A stretch of DNA of 64,000 bases from JAOUEA01 sp963762075 (lineage in GTDB: Bacteria; Actinomycetota; UBA4738; HRBIN12). The DNA is taken from the NCBI GenBank assembly GCA_963762075.1, contig CAVXJC010000003.1:1-64000 (forward strand), in the 5' to 3' direction. Position numbers and translations under genes: made by a program. A model generated the notes under the pieces. The model saw only the letters and a program-made list of their open reading frames with translations. It was not told where the DNA came from and did not search any database. Each line of letters opens with the position of its first letter. Position 1 is the first letter of the stretch. This document shows positions 16,999 through 25,667 of the stretch, in pieces.

Positions 16999-18318
16999 AT
17001 GTCCCTCGCAGACAGGCTGGCAAAGGCACAACAGAAGGACCGGATCGCCGAGGTGCGGATCAAGGTGCAAGAGCGCCTGGTCGAGGTGCTCGGACCGAGG
17101 CTCTACGACTCGACCCTGTCCGACACCGAGCTCGAAGGCTTGGTGCATCAACGCCTCCGAGAGCTTCTCGACGAGGAAGAGAGCAGCCTCTCCGCGCAGG
17201 AGAAGCTGCTCATCGTCCGACAGATCGGCGACAGCGTGCTGGGTCTCGGTCCACTCGAGCCCTACATCCGCGACCCTGAGGTCACGGAGGTCATGGTCAA
17301 CAACTGGGACACGATCTACGTGGAGCGCGCCGGCAAGCTGTTCTGGACCGGCACGAAGTTCCACGACGAGCAGCAGCTCCGGCGCACGATCGACAAGATC
17401 GTCGGCAAGGTCGGCCGTCGCGTCGACGAGGCCTCGCCGTATGTCGACGCGCGCCTGCCGGACGGCTCGCGAGTCAACGCAGTGATCCCGCCGCTGGCCC
17501 TCGACGGGCCGGCGCTCACGATCCGGAAGTTCTCCGCCGACCCGTACCAGGCCGACGATCTCGTTGAGTTCGGCACGATGAGCTCGGCCGTCGCCAAGTT
17601 CCTCGAAGCGTGCGTCCGCGGCCGCACCAACATCATCGTCTCAGGCGGTACCGGTTCGGGAAAGACCACGACGCTGAACGTGCTGTCGTCGTTCATCCCC
17701 GACGACGAGCGCATCCTCACGATCGAGGATGCTGCCGAGCTCAAGCTGCAACAGCCGCACGTCGTTCGGCTCGAGTCCCGTCCTCCGAACATCGAGGGCA
17801 AGGGCGCCGTGGTGATCCGCGACCTTGTGCGCAACTCCCTGCGTATGCGTCCCGACCGCATCGTCGTCGGTGAGGTGCGTGGACCCGAGGCGCTCGACAT
17901 GCTCCAGGCCATGAACACCGGTCACGACGGCTCGATCTCGACGATCCACTCGAACTCGCCGCGTGACACCCTATCGCGCCTCGAGACCATCACGATGATG
18001 GCCGGCATGGAGCTCGGCTCGCGCTCGGTGCGCGAGCAGATCTCCTCCGCGATCCAGCTCATCGTGCATCAGTCACGACTCAAGGACGGCAGCCGCCGCA
18101 TCACCCACGTCACCGAGATCGCAGGCATGGAGAGCGACGTGATCACGTTGCAGGACATCTTCGTCTTCGACTTCTCGGCCGGATTGGACGAGGATGGCAA
18201 GTTCCTCGGTCGTCTGAAGTCCACGGGGCTCCGTCCGAAGTTCCTCGACAGGCTTGCTGAGCACGGCGTCTACCTCGACGCCGACACGTTCGCCCTCGAA
18301 CCCACGGGTGCCCAGTGA
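16999..18318 (+). CDS. cpaF: CpaF/TadA pilus assembly ATPase
   Basis: A 439-residue type II/IV secretion ATPase. Walker A GGTGSGKT lies at residues 216-223, followed by the Asp box (ILTIEDAAELKL), Walker B region (RIVVGEVRGPEALDMLQAMN) and the His box (GHDGSISTIHSNSPRD). It hydrolyses ATP to drive pilin polymerisation with TadB and TadC. Sequence order and length are standard for the family. GAGAGGAG precedes the ATG as a ribosome binding site. Confidence 0.95.
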   Translation: MSLADRLAKAQQKDRIAEVRIKVQERLVEVLGPRLYDSTLSDTELEGLVHQRLRELLDEEESSLSAQEKLLIVRQIGDSVLGLGPLEPYIRDPEVTEVMVNNWDTIYVERAGKLFWTGTKFHDEQQLRRTIDKIVGKVGRRVDEASPYVDARLPDGSRVNAVIPPLALDGPALTIRKFSADPYQADDLVEFGTMSSAVAKFLEACVRGRTNIIVSGGTGSGKTTTLNVLSSFIPDDERILTIEDAAELKLQQPHVVRLESRPPNIEGKGAVVIRDLVRNSLRMRPDRIVVGEVRGPEALDMLQAMNTGHDGSISTIHSNSPRDTLSRLETITMMAGMELGSRSVREQISSAIQLIVHQSRLKDGSRRITHVTEIAGMESDVITLQDIFVFDFSAGLDEDGKFLGRLKSTGLRPKFLDRLAEHGVYLDADTFALEPTGAQ

Positions 18319-19331
18319 ACGCCCTGGTCGCCGCGTCGTTCTGGAGCACGCCTGCCGCGCAGGTCGTGCTGGCGGCGCTCGTCGGTGGCGCGGTGTTCGC
18401 GCTGGGGTGGCTCCTGCTCGGCACGGCCTCGCGGGCGAAGAAGGATCGTGAGATGGCGGCCCGCATGGCGTCGGTGTCCGGCGTGGGCGGTGTCCGGCAC
18501 CCCGTCGGCGTCCAGCCCGAGGGCTCGCAAGGCTGGATCCCGGATCGGGTGACGAAGTTCGGCACGAGGTTCGCGCAGTCCAGGGGCTTCAGCGATCGGC
18601 TCGACGCCGAGCTGGAAGCGGCTGGCGTGAGCGTGCGTTCGGGAGAGTTCGTCGTGCTCTCGGTGGTGGCATTCATCGTCGGCGCAGTTCTCGGAACCGC
18701 GCTGTTGCGAGCGGGCGTGCTCGGCCTGGTCGTCGGAGCGGCCTGCGGCATGGGCCCGACGGTGGCGTTGCGGTCGATGCTTCGCAAGCGCACCGAGAAG
18801 ATGCGCGAGCAGCTTCCCGAGGTGCTGACGGTGCTGGCGAGCTCGCTGCGCGCCGGGCACAGCTTCATGCAGGCTCTCGACACGGTCGCGCGTGAGATCC
18901 CGCAGCCCGCTGCGGCCGAGTTCCAGCGAGTCGTCGCCGAGATCCGACTGGGACGTCCGATCGATGACGCACTCGAGGCGCTCGCGACGCGCGTTGGCAG
19001 CCCCGACTTCAAGTGGGCGGTGCTCGCCGTGAACATCCAACGGGAAGTCGGCGGCAACCTCGCGGAGATCATGGACAACGTGGCCGATACCCTTCGCGAA
19101 CGCGCGATGATGCGGCGTCAGATCAAGGTTCTGACGGCCGAGGGGCGCCTGTCGGGTTGGGTGCTGGTCGCGCTTCCCATCGCAATCGCGGTGTACATGT
19201 ACGCGGTCAACCCCGACTACATCGGATTGCTGGTCACGACGAAGCTCGGCCTCTACATGTTGGGTACCGCAGTGATCTTGCTCGGGCTCGGGATCGTCTG
19301 GATGAGAAAGATCGTGGATATCGATGTCTGA
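18315..19331 (+). CDS. tadB: TadB-like inner membrane platform protein
   Basis: A 338-residue type II secretion F-domain protein. An N-terminal membrane segment (residues 10-30) is followed by two further hydrophobic stretches near 105-140, a cytoplasmic four-helix F domain (REQLPEVLTVLASSLRAGHS region) and two C-terminal helices. It forms the membrane platform for CpaF with TadC. The GTG start overlaps the cpaF stop (GTGA). Confidence 0.9.
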   Translation: MNALVAASFWSTPAAQVVLAALVGGAVFALGWLLLGTASRAKKDREMAARMASVSGVGGVRHPVGVQPEGSQGWIPDRVTKFGTRFAQSRGFSDRLDAELEAAGVSVRSGEFVVLSVVAFIVGAVLGTALLRAGVLGLVVGAACGMGPTVALRSMLRKRTEKMREQLPEVLTVLASSLRAGHSFMQALDTVAREIPQPAAAEFQRVVAEIRLGRPIDDALEALATRVGSPDFKWAVLAVNIQREVGGNLAEIMDNVADTLRERAMMRRQIKVLTAEGRLSGWVLVALPIAIAVYMYAVNPDYIGLLVTTKLGLYMLGTAVILLGLGIVWMRKIVDIDV

Positions 19332-20262
19332 GATCTGGTTGGTCCTCGCTGTTGCATCTGCTTTCTTCGCCGTGGTGCTGTTCGGCCTCGCGGTCGAATC
19401 AGGCTCCTCGGAGAAGAAGCGAGCCCTTCGGCTGTTGGAATCTCAGGTCGGCACCTCGACAGAGTCGGTCAACCTGCGCGATCAGGAGCTGGCGAAGAAC
19501 TTCGGCCAGCGGGTGCTGGTGCCGGTCGTCGGCACGGCCGGGCGCGTCGCGCGCCGGGTCACTCCCATCGACACACGAGACCGCGTGGCGACGCGGCTGT
19601 CACTCGCGGGAGGCCCTGCCGGCTGGGACGCAGAGCGCGTGCTCGCGTTCAAGGTGATCGGCGCGGTCTCCGGCGTGGCTATCGGCTTCGTGGCGACGAC
19701 GGCATTCGCACTGTCGCCCTTCATCTCGATCGTGGCGATCGGGCTGCTCGCATTCGCCGGGTTCGTGCTGCCCGATTCCGTGCTGAACCGCAAGGTCGAC
19801 GGGCGTCAGAAGGAGATCCTTAAGACACTGTCGGACACGCTCGACCTGCTCACGATCAGCGTCGAAGCCGGTCTGTCCCTGAACGCAGCGATTTCGCAGG
19901 TCGTGCAGAACGTGCCGGGCGTGCTCTCATCGGAGTTCGCGCGCATGCTGCAGGAGATCCAGCTCGGGGTGCCGCGCTCGGAGGCCTTCCGCCACCTTGC
20001 CGACCGCACCGACGTGGAAGAGCTGAACGGGTTCGCGCTGGCCATGATCCAGGCCGACGTGTTTGGTGTGTCGATCGCGAGCGTGCTGCGCACTCAGGCT
20101 CAGCAGCTGCGGATCAAGCGTCGGCAGGCCGCGGAAGCCAAGGCGCAGCAGACGCCTGTCAAGATCGTGTTCCCGTTGGTGCTCTGCATCTTGCCCGCCC
20201 TGTTCGTGGTGATCATCGGACCAGGCGCGATCAAGATCATCACCCAACTCCTTACGCAGTAA
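19324..20262 (+). CDS. tadC: TadC-like inner membrane platform protein
   Basis: A 312-residue paralogue of TadB with the same F-domain layout (SDTLDLLTISVEAGLSLNAA, then GVPRSEAFRHLADRTDVEEL) and a C-terminal membrane pair (PVKIVFPLVLCILPALFVVI). It overlaps tadB by 8 nt and is the last gene of the pilus operon. No prepilin peptidase, secretin or TadD gene follows. Confidence 0.9.
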   Translation: MSEIWLVLAVASAFFAVVLFGLAVESGSSEKKRALRLLESQVGTSTESVNLRDQELAKNFGQRVLVPVVGTAGRVARRVTPIDTRDRVATRLSLAGGPAGWDAERVLAFKVIGAVSGVAIGFVATTAFALSPFISIVAIGLLAFAGFVLPDSVLNRKVDGRQKEILKTLSDTLDLLTISVEAGLSLNAAISQVVQNVPGVLSSEFARMLQEIQLGVPRSEAFRHLADRTDVEELNGFALAMIQADVFGVSIASVLRTQAQQLRIKRRQAAEAKAQQTPVKIVFPLVLCILPALFVVIIGPGAIKIITQLLTQ

Positions 20263-20334
20263 CCCGTTCCCGCGCCGGCGCATGGGCGCCCGCCGCGGTT
20301 GCATGATTCAGCGACCCTGACGGCTTGCCCGGGT

Positions 20335-20357
20335 GGCCGGCGTTCACGCGAACGGCC
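20335..20357. terminator. Imperfect hairpin after the Tad operon
   Basis: GGCC-(bulge)-GTTC-ACGC-GAAC-GGCC can fold into a stem interrupted by a 3-nt bulge. It lies 73 nt after tadC and 39 nt before the next promoter, so it may terminate the pilus transcript. Confidence 0.35.
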
Positions 20358-20395
20358 TAGGTCTTCGCCCGAGACATCTGCTGAAGGAAAACCCC

Positions 20396-20424
20396 TTGGT
20401 CCGATAGCACAAGGCCTCTAGACT
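20396..20424 (+). promoter_or_regulatory. Candidate promoter of the sugar-phosphate transferase
   Basis: TTGGTC (20396-20401), a 17-nt spacer and TAGACT (20419-20424). The predicted start near 20431 gives a leader of about 17 nt before ATG 20448. Confidence 0.55.
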
Positions 20425-20447
20425 CGCTATCGTCCCCCATACAGGGG

Positions 20448-22220
20448 ATGAGGTTCTCACCCCCCATCCCTGGGATCGAGGCAGCAGGGGATGTCAGCCG
20501 GGCCGAACGCCGCGCCGACCTCCCTACGATGATGGCTGAGCGAATGAGGCGCGCGATGGAACGACGGATCGAGGAAGCCATGAAGCGGAGCCAGGTGTCC
20601 GCGAGCCTGCAAGGGCTCGAGCCCGCCGTCGACACCGCGCATTCCTCGGCCGATGCTCCTCGCGACACCGAGCCCGATGTTTCGAGCGATCGCGACTTGC
20701 GCGTGATCACCCGCGAGGGCGACCTCGCGGTCATCCGCGATCTCCGCCCCGATGCGCTGCCGGCCGAGCTTCCGGTTGAAGCACCCGCAGAGCCTTCGGT
20801 CGAGCCCGCCAAGCCGGCTGTCGTCCCCGACGGCGCGACACAGCAGCGTTACCGTATGTTGGTCGCCGGCCACGTTGCGAGCGACATCTTCTGTCTGAAC
20901 GTGATGCTGCTCGCGACCAGCCTGCTGAGCGATGTCATCAGGGCTCGGTCCCTGACGGGCGTCGGTTGGCTGCTGACCATCGCGAGCAGCGTCGTATGGG
21001 TGGCGATCTTCCATGCGTTCGGGCTGTACGCCTCGAAGCACTACAACTCGTCCGAAGAGATCCGCCGTGTCGTGGGCGCGACCTCGGTCGGAGCGGCATT
21101 GCTGATGATATTCGGCACAGGCGTGTTGCGGCCGGGGAGCGAAGGGCTGCTCGGATTGACGTTCACGATGCTCGTCGTGCTCGGAGTGGTGACTCGGCTG
21201 GCGTGGCGTCGCTACGCCCGCGGCCTCCGTTCGAAAGGCCTGCTCGCGTACCGGACCGTGATCATCGGTTCGGCCCACGATGCCGCCTCGGTCGCCAAGT
21301 CGTTGAGCGATGACGACCGTAGCGGGTTCTTCCCGGTGGGACGCATCGCGCCGAAGCTCGGCGACGAAGCGCAGGGTTCGCCCCCCTTCCTCGGGCTGCT
21401 CGCAGATGCTGCACGGCTCGTCGAGGAAGAGTCCGTCGAGGCGTTGATCGTCGCCTCGCCGACGCTCACCACCGCCGAGCTCGCGAGCCTGCAGCAGCTC
21501 GCACGTCGGGAGCGGCTCGCGCTTCGACTCGTGGCCAGAGTGCCGCACATGCTGACGAACCGGCTCACCCTGCAGCGGGTGGGACCGCTCATGACCGTCG
21601 CTGTGCGTCCGGCGCAGCTGACCGGCACGCAGGCAGCCCTGAAGCGGGCGTTCGACATCTCCATCGCGAGCCTCGGCCTCGTGCTGTCGATGCCGATCCA
21701 GCTCGTCGTCGGCCTGCTCGTGCGCATCACCTCGCCAGGGCCGGTGTTGTTCCGCCAGCAGCGCGTCACGCGGGCCAATGCGCTCTTCACGGTCTACAAG
21801 TTCCGGACGATGGACCGTGACGCCGACCGCATCATGGACGAGCGGGCCATCGACAGGACCCAGCCGTTCTTCAAGGGGGGCGAGGAGCCTCCGGTCACGC
21901 CCGTGGGGCGGGTGCTGCGCACCTTGAGCCTCGACGAGCTACCGCAGCTCTGGAACATCGTGAAGGGTGATATGAGCCTCGTCGGCCCTCGCCCGCTGAC
22001 CGCGGAGCAGGTCGGCGCCAACCCGGAGATGCTCGGACCCAGACACGATGTTCGAACCGGGCTCACCGGATGGTGGCAGGTCAACGGGCGGAGCGATGTG
22101 AGTGCGGAGGAGGCGATCCAGCAAGACCTGTTCTACATCGAGAACTGGTCGCTGCTGCTCGATCTCTACATCATGCTCCGCACGGTCGGAGTTGTGCTCG
22201 GCCGCAAGGGAGCCCGATAG
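20448..22220 (+). CDS. Polyprenyl-phosphate sugar-1-phosphate transferase (WcaJ-like)
   Basis: A 590-residue initiating glycosyl-phosphotransferase. After an N-terminal region come four to five membrane helices (about residues 140-255), a Rossmann-like CoA_binding_3 domain and the C-terminal bacterial sugar transferase domain starting KRAFDISIASLGLVLSMPIQ with YKFRTMD, RVLRTLSLDELPQLWN and LVGPRP motifs. It loads the first sugar phosphate on undecaprenyl phosphate. The first 140 residues are an unusual acidic, Ala/Pro/Glu-rich extension; typical members are near 460-500 residues. ATG 20529 would shorten it, but the promoter position supports 20448. The next gene starts 3 nt downstream. Confidence 0.88.
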   Translation: MRFSPPIPGIEAAGDVSRAERRADLPTMMAERMRRAMERRIEEAMKRSQVSASLQGLEPAVDTAHSSADAPRDTEPDVSSDRDLRVITREGDLAVIRDLRPDALPAELPVEAPAEPSVEPAKPAVVPDGATQQRYRMLVAGHVASDIFCLNVMLLATSLLSDVIRARSLTGVGWLLTIASSVVWVAIFHAFGLYASKHYNSSEEIRRVVGATSVGAALLMIFGTGVLRPGSEGLLGLTFTMLVVLGVVTRLAWRRYARGLRSKGLLAYRTVIIGSAHDAASVAKSLSDDDRSGFFPVGRIAPKLGDEAQGSPPFLGLLADAARLVEEESVEALIVASPTLTTAELASLQQLARRERLALRLVARVPHMLTNRLTLQRVGPLMTVAVRPAQLTGTQAALKRAFDISIASLGLVLSMPIQLVVGLLVRITSPGPVLFRQQRVTRANALFTVYKFRTMDRDADRIMDERAIDRTQPFFKGGEEPPVTPVGRVLRTLSLDELPQLWNIVKGDMSLVGPRPLTAEQVGANPEMLGPRHDVRTGLTGWWQVNGRSDVSAEEAIQQDLFYIENWSLLLDLYIMLRTVGVVLGRKGAR

Positions 22221-22223
22221 CTG

Positions 22224-23051
22224 GTGGAGACGCCGGTTCCTGTGGGAGTGCGGTCCCACGTCGACCTGCCGAGCCGCCTCGTCCTCGGCATGCGCGTCGA
22301 CGCTCCCCACGGGTACGACGAAGCCGTGGACCTGATCGCGAGCTGGGCAGACGAGAGGGTAGCCCGAGCCATCGGCGTCGCCACCGTCAACAACGTCATG
22401 GAGTCTTACGACGACCCCTCGTTCCGCGACGTGATGAACGGCTGCGATCTGGTCACCCCCGACGGGATGCCGTTGGTGTGGGGCCTCTCGCTGCTCGGGG
22501 TCGCTGGAGCCACGCGAGTATGCGGCCCACAGCTCACGCCCCTGCTGCTCGAGCGCGCTGCGAACGTGGGTATCACCGTGGGCTTCTACGGGGGGGACCC
22601 CGAAACCATCGAAGCTCTTCGCCGGGTCGCAGCCGAGCGCTGGCCGAAGCTGCGGGTCGCCTACGCGTATAGCCCTCCGTTCCGCCCGCTGACGTCGGAA
22701 GAGGATGCCGAAGTCGTCAGCGCGATCCTCGAGGCGGGTGTCTCGCTGCTCTTCGTGGGCCTCGGTTGCCCCAAACAGGAACGGTGGATGGCCGAACATC
22801 GCGATCGCTTGCCGGTCGTGACGATCGGCGTGGGCGCTGCGTTCGACTTCCTGGCAGGATCGAAGCGACAGGCGCCTCGGATCCTCCAGCGCGTCGGCCT
22901 CGAGTGGGCGTACCGCCTCATCTCCGAGCCGCGGCGGCTCTGGCGCCGCTACCTTCGCCAGAACCCGCGGTTCCTGGCCCTCTTCGCGCGTCAGCTGGTG
23001 CGGGAGCGTGGTTCGCGAGCTCGCGGACGCATTCGAGCCGAGAGCAACTGA
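22224..23051 (+). CDS. WecG/TagA/CpsF-type glycosyltransferase
   Basis: A 275-residue GT26 enzyme. The conserved blocks are TVNNVMESYDDPSFRDVMNG with CDLVTPDGMPLVW, the GFYGGDPETIEALRRVAAER segment, and VGLGCPKQERWMAEH. Members add N-acetylmannosamine-type sugars to a lipid-linked primer, fitting the transferase encoded 3 nt upstream. The likely start is a GTG at 22224. The C-terminus is very basic (RQLVRERGSRARGR), consistent with membrane association. Confidence 0.88.
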   Translation: METPVPVGVRSHVDLPSRLVLGMRVDAPHGYDEAVDLIASWADERVARAIGVATVNNVMESYDDPSFRDVMNGCDLVTPDGMPLVWGLSLLGVAGATRVCGPQLTPLLLERAANVGITVGFYGGDPETIEALRRVAAERWPKLRVAYAYSPPFRPLTSEEDAEVVSAILEAGVSLLFVGLGCPKQERWMAEHRDRLPVVTIGVGAAFDFLAGSKRQAPRILQRVGLEWAYRLISEPRRLWRRYLRQNPRFLALFARQLVRERGSRARGRIRAESN

Positions 23052-23104
23052 TCGAGAGATATGTTTCCCCCGGACGGGTGATGGGCATAGAGTGTGCGGG
23101 CGAG

Positions 23105-23136
23105 GACCTAAGTCTCGCGAGATACGGAAATAGGTC
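23105..23136. repeat. Nested palindromes upstream of a small-gene promoter
   Basis: GACCTA (23105-23110) and TAGGTC (23131-23136) are perfect 6-bp arms enclosing TCTCGCGAGA, a 10-bp palindrome at 23113-23122. The block ends about 10 nt before the -35 box at 23147. It could be an operator or a terminator of the preceding operon. Confidence 0.4.
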
Positions 23137-23146
23137 GTTGGGCCGG

Positions 23147-23176
23147 TTGCCCACCGTAGTCTCATCGACCTATGAT
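23147..23176 (+). promoter_or_regulatory. Promoter of the small secreted protein
   Basis: TTGCCC (23147-23152), an 18-nt spacer and TATGAT (23171-23176). This is the closest match to a consensus housekeeping promoter in the window. Predicted start near 23183, leader of about 50 nt. Confidence 0.65.
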
Positions 23177-23235
23177 GTGCCGAGATCAAACGACACGGAC
23201 GTGCGGGTGCCGTGTCTGACACGAAGGGAACACGA

Positions 23236-23475
23236 ATGAGGAAGGCTGCTGCGGTCTTGGCCGGCGCCATGGTTTTCATGACCATGCTCGCTGGTACCGC
23301 TTTCGCCGATTACACGGATTCCCCTCCGGGCGACACCGTGGTCGAAGGTGCCGGTGGAGGCACTGCGTTCACCGGCGGCGATGCTTCGACGGCCGCGATC
23401 GTGGCCGTCGCGCTGGTCGCGGTCGGACTCGTTGCGCTGTTCGTTGCGCGACGTCGCACCGCCACCAGCTCGTAA
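23236..23475 (+). CDS. Small secreted protein with a sortase-like tail
   Basis: A 79-residue protein: signal peptide (MRKAAAVLAGAMVFMTMLAG, cleavage near TAFA), a mature region of only about 25 residues rich in Gly, Pro and Asp, then TAFTGGD, a hydrophobic helix and a terminal RRR. The order motif-helix-basic tail is that of a sortase signal, and AFTG is close to the LAXTG form used by actinobacterial class E sortases. ATG 23236 starts the signal peptide. It has its own strong promoter and terminator, so it should be abundant. Function unknown; wall anchoring is inference. Confidence 0.65.
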   Translation: MRKAAAVLAGAMVFMTMLAGTAFADYTDSPPGDTVVEGAGGGTAFTGGDASTAAIVAVALVAVGLVALFVARRRTATSS

Positions 23476-23495
23476 CGGCGGACGACGGAACCGAC

Positions 23496-23521
23496 AGCCC
23501 CGGGATCCCCGTCCCGGGGCT
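23496..23521. terminator. Rho-independent-type terminator
   Basis: AGCCCCGGGA-TCCCCG-TCCCGGGGCT is a perfect 10-bp stem followed by TTCGTCT. It follows the small secreted protein and faces the stop of the convergent DUF4012 gene, so it may serve both strands. Confidence 0.8.
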
Positions 23522-23551
23522 TTCGTCTGTCCTCATGCCTCATGCGGCGGC

Positions 23552-25444
23552 TCACGTCACCAGGCGGGCCACGTTCCGCCACCATCGCAAGGGCGCCGGA
23601 GGTCGGAACCTGACCACGAGCTCGACGCGGCCTGTGGGCGACGCTCGCCACACCATCGCCCCATCGCGGAGCTGCATCGCGTCGCTACTCCACACGACGT
23701 TCGTTCCTGCCGGGGGTCGAACGGTCACCTCGATCTCCGTCGGCACGATCGTTGTCTGCGGCAGGATCGTGAGGCGGTACACGCCGCCCGAGGAGTTGCC
23801 CGACCACACGTCATCTCTGTGCGTGACGATGCGCAGGGTCGAAGAGCTGCCTCCTGGTGTCGTGATGAAGTCTTGATACCTCGTGCGGCCGAGCTCTTCA
23901 CCCACCCGCATCGGTTGTTCGCGTCCGTTGCGCTGGGCAGCGATCAGCTCGCATGGTCCGGGACACGACGACGTGATGAGAGAGACGTTGTCACCGGGAA
24001 CATGCCCCTTGATGCCCAGGCCGGGACCGATCACGTACCTGGGCACGCCCGACGTGGGGGCGTCGTTCCTGATCTCGATCTCGGTCGTGGCGAACGCCTC
24101 GCCCTCGCCCCCGAGCTCCACGTCGTACTTGATCGAACGGCTCGCGTAGTAGTCGATCTTGCTCGCCGAGCGGCTGTTCACGTGCACCGCGAGCATGTCG
24201 CTGCCAGGGGGCGCCGAGAGTGAGCCATCGAGCCCGGCCGATGCCAGTCCCTCCTCGATCGATGGGTCGTTGGAGTACACCTTGAGATGCCCGCCGGCGA
24301 CGGCATCGGCGATCGCCTCGATCTTCGCGGCGCCTTCACCGCGCGCTGCGAGGAAGCGGGCGAAGGCGAAACCCACCACCCGGCCCAACACCCCCTTGCG
24401 GTCCTTGGCGGCTTGCGGGAACAAGATGTATGCCTCGTTGGCGATGAAGTCGACGACGGAATCCTTGTCGAGCGTGACGCCGAGCGAGGGGATCTCGGCC
24501 GGTCCGGTGACCTTCAGCATCTCCTCGACGGCGAAGGGGTCGGCGACGATGACGCCGTCGAGTCGCCTCCCGGTTCCGAACTCGTAGTTCGCGAGGGCGG
24601 CCCTGGCCGCGGAGGGGAAGTCGGGCGTCATGTTCATGTCTCGCCACGAACCGGCGCCGCCGTATGCATCCCAGTTGGCCCGGTAGTCCGGATTGGGTGC
24701 GGGCACCTGATTGGGCTCGGCCTCGGGGAGCGTGAGGATCGGTTCGAAGGGCCCTACCGAGAGGGCTCCGTCGTCGGCCGTAAGGATCGCGTAGGCGCCC
24801 CAGATGCCCCCGGTGCCTCGCTGCTCCGCCGGGCTCTCCGCCAGGAGCAGGTAACGGCGACGGCCGTCGGCGCCCGCGAAACCTGGTAGCCCTTCGATCA
24901 ACGAGGAGGCCGAATCGAGAGCCCGGCTCGCCAGGCCGACCTGTTCTTCAGCCTCGAAGCGCGCGTCGGCGACGAGCGCTGGGATGAGGCTGCTGGGGGT
25001 TGCCCTGACGATCTCGAGCGCCTCTCGGCCGGCCCTTGCCGCCGCCCCGATCTCATCGGTGAGATCTGTGAGCGCCTCGATCGGAAGCCTCCCGCCGGCG
25101 GGGGCCAGTGAGCCGAGCCCGTTCGGAAGTGCCGCGATCGACTCCGTGAGCTCGATGGCCGCGCCGGCGAGCGTGCCACCTGCTCGCGATATCCCCCCTG
25201 CCACTTCGAACGAACGGCCGATCACGGGGAGCGCGGCCAGCACGGCTCCCGGACCGGAGGAGGCCCTGTCGTGGCTGGTCTCGAAGCGTTGCCGAGCCTC
25301 ACGGAACCGCTCGAGCGCCTGGTCGAGGTCTCCCGATGCCAGCGCCCGGCGTCCTTGTGATACGGCGATTCGTCCGGCCTCCGCCTCGGTTCGGATACTC
25401 AGTCCGACGAACCCGGCCAATGCTGCCGTCATCAAGAGCAGCAC
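23552..25444 (-). CDS. DUF4012 domain protein
   Basis: A protein of at least 630 residues with an N-terminal membrane helix (LLLMTAALAGFVGLSI), a helical region (residues 30-190) and the DUF4012 core (RRYLLLAESPAEQRGTGGIW, then GSWRDMNMTPDFPSAARAAL, VIVADPFAVEEMLKVTGP). Family members occur in actinobacterial and chloroflexal envelope loci. The GTG at 25444 falls inside the hydrophobic helix and has no ribosome site. A good cytoplasmic N-terminus (MTTSTHAPDDSRSDQAGAP, ending in RPRRR) reads from ATG 25553 in another frame, so a frameshift near 25470 is likely. Confidence 0.8.
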   Translation of the reverse strand: MLLLMTAALAGFVGLSIRTEAEAGRIAVSQGRRALASGDLDQALERFREARQRFETSHDRASSGPGAVLAALPVIGRSFEVAGGISRAGGTLAGAAIELTESIAALPNGLGSLAPAGGRLPIEALTDLTDEIGAAARAGREALEIVRATPSSLIPALVADARFEAEEQVGLASRALDSASSLIEGLPGFAGADGRRRYLLLAESPAEQRGTGGIWGAYAILTADDGALSVGPFEPILTLPEAEPNQVPAPNPDYRANWDAYGGAGSWRDMNMTPDFPSAARAALANYEFGTGRRLDGVIVADPFAVEEMLKVTGPAEIPSLGVTLDKDSVVDFIANEAYILFPQAAKDRKGVLGRVVGFAFARFLAARGEGAAKIEAIADAVAGGHLKVYSNDPSIEEGLASAGLDGSLSAPPGSDMLAVHVNSRSASKIDYYASRSIKYDVELGGEGEAFATTEIEIRNDAPTSGVPRYVIGPGLGIKGHVPGDNVSLITSSCPGPCELIAAQRNGREQPMRVGEELGRTRYQDFITTPGGSSSTLRIVTHRDDVWSGNSSGGVYRLTILPQTTIVPTEIEVTVRPPAGTNVVWSSDAMQLRDGAMVWRASPTGRVELVVRFRPPAPLRWWRNVARLVT

Positions 25445-25653
25445 GACGGAACCAAGTGCGAGGGTGGATGATCACTCGGCGTCGAGGCCGAGGCATCGGA
25501 GCGCCCGCCTGATCGGAGCGTGAATCGTCGGGGGCGTGGGTCGAGGTCGTCATCGGGATGCGAGCATTCCACCGAGGTCGGCATCGGCGCCATCCGCGAC
25601 CGAGGACCGCATGCGTTCGGAGCGTACCATCGGGCGCTCGAGGGGGCGCTTGT

Positions 25654-25659
25654 TAGGCT
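25654..25659 (+). promoter_or_regulatory. -10 box TAGGCT, probable leaderless pheA
   Basis: TAGGCT ends 8 nt before ATG 25668, with no Shine-Dalgarno sequence between them. Confidence 0.55.
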
Positions 25660-25667
25660 TCACGGCC

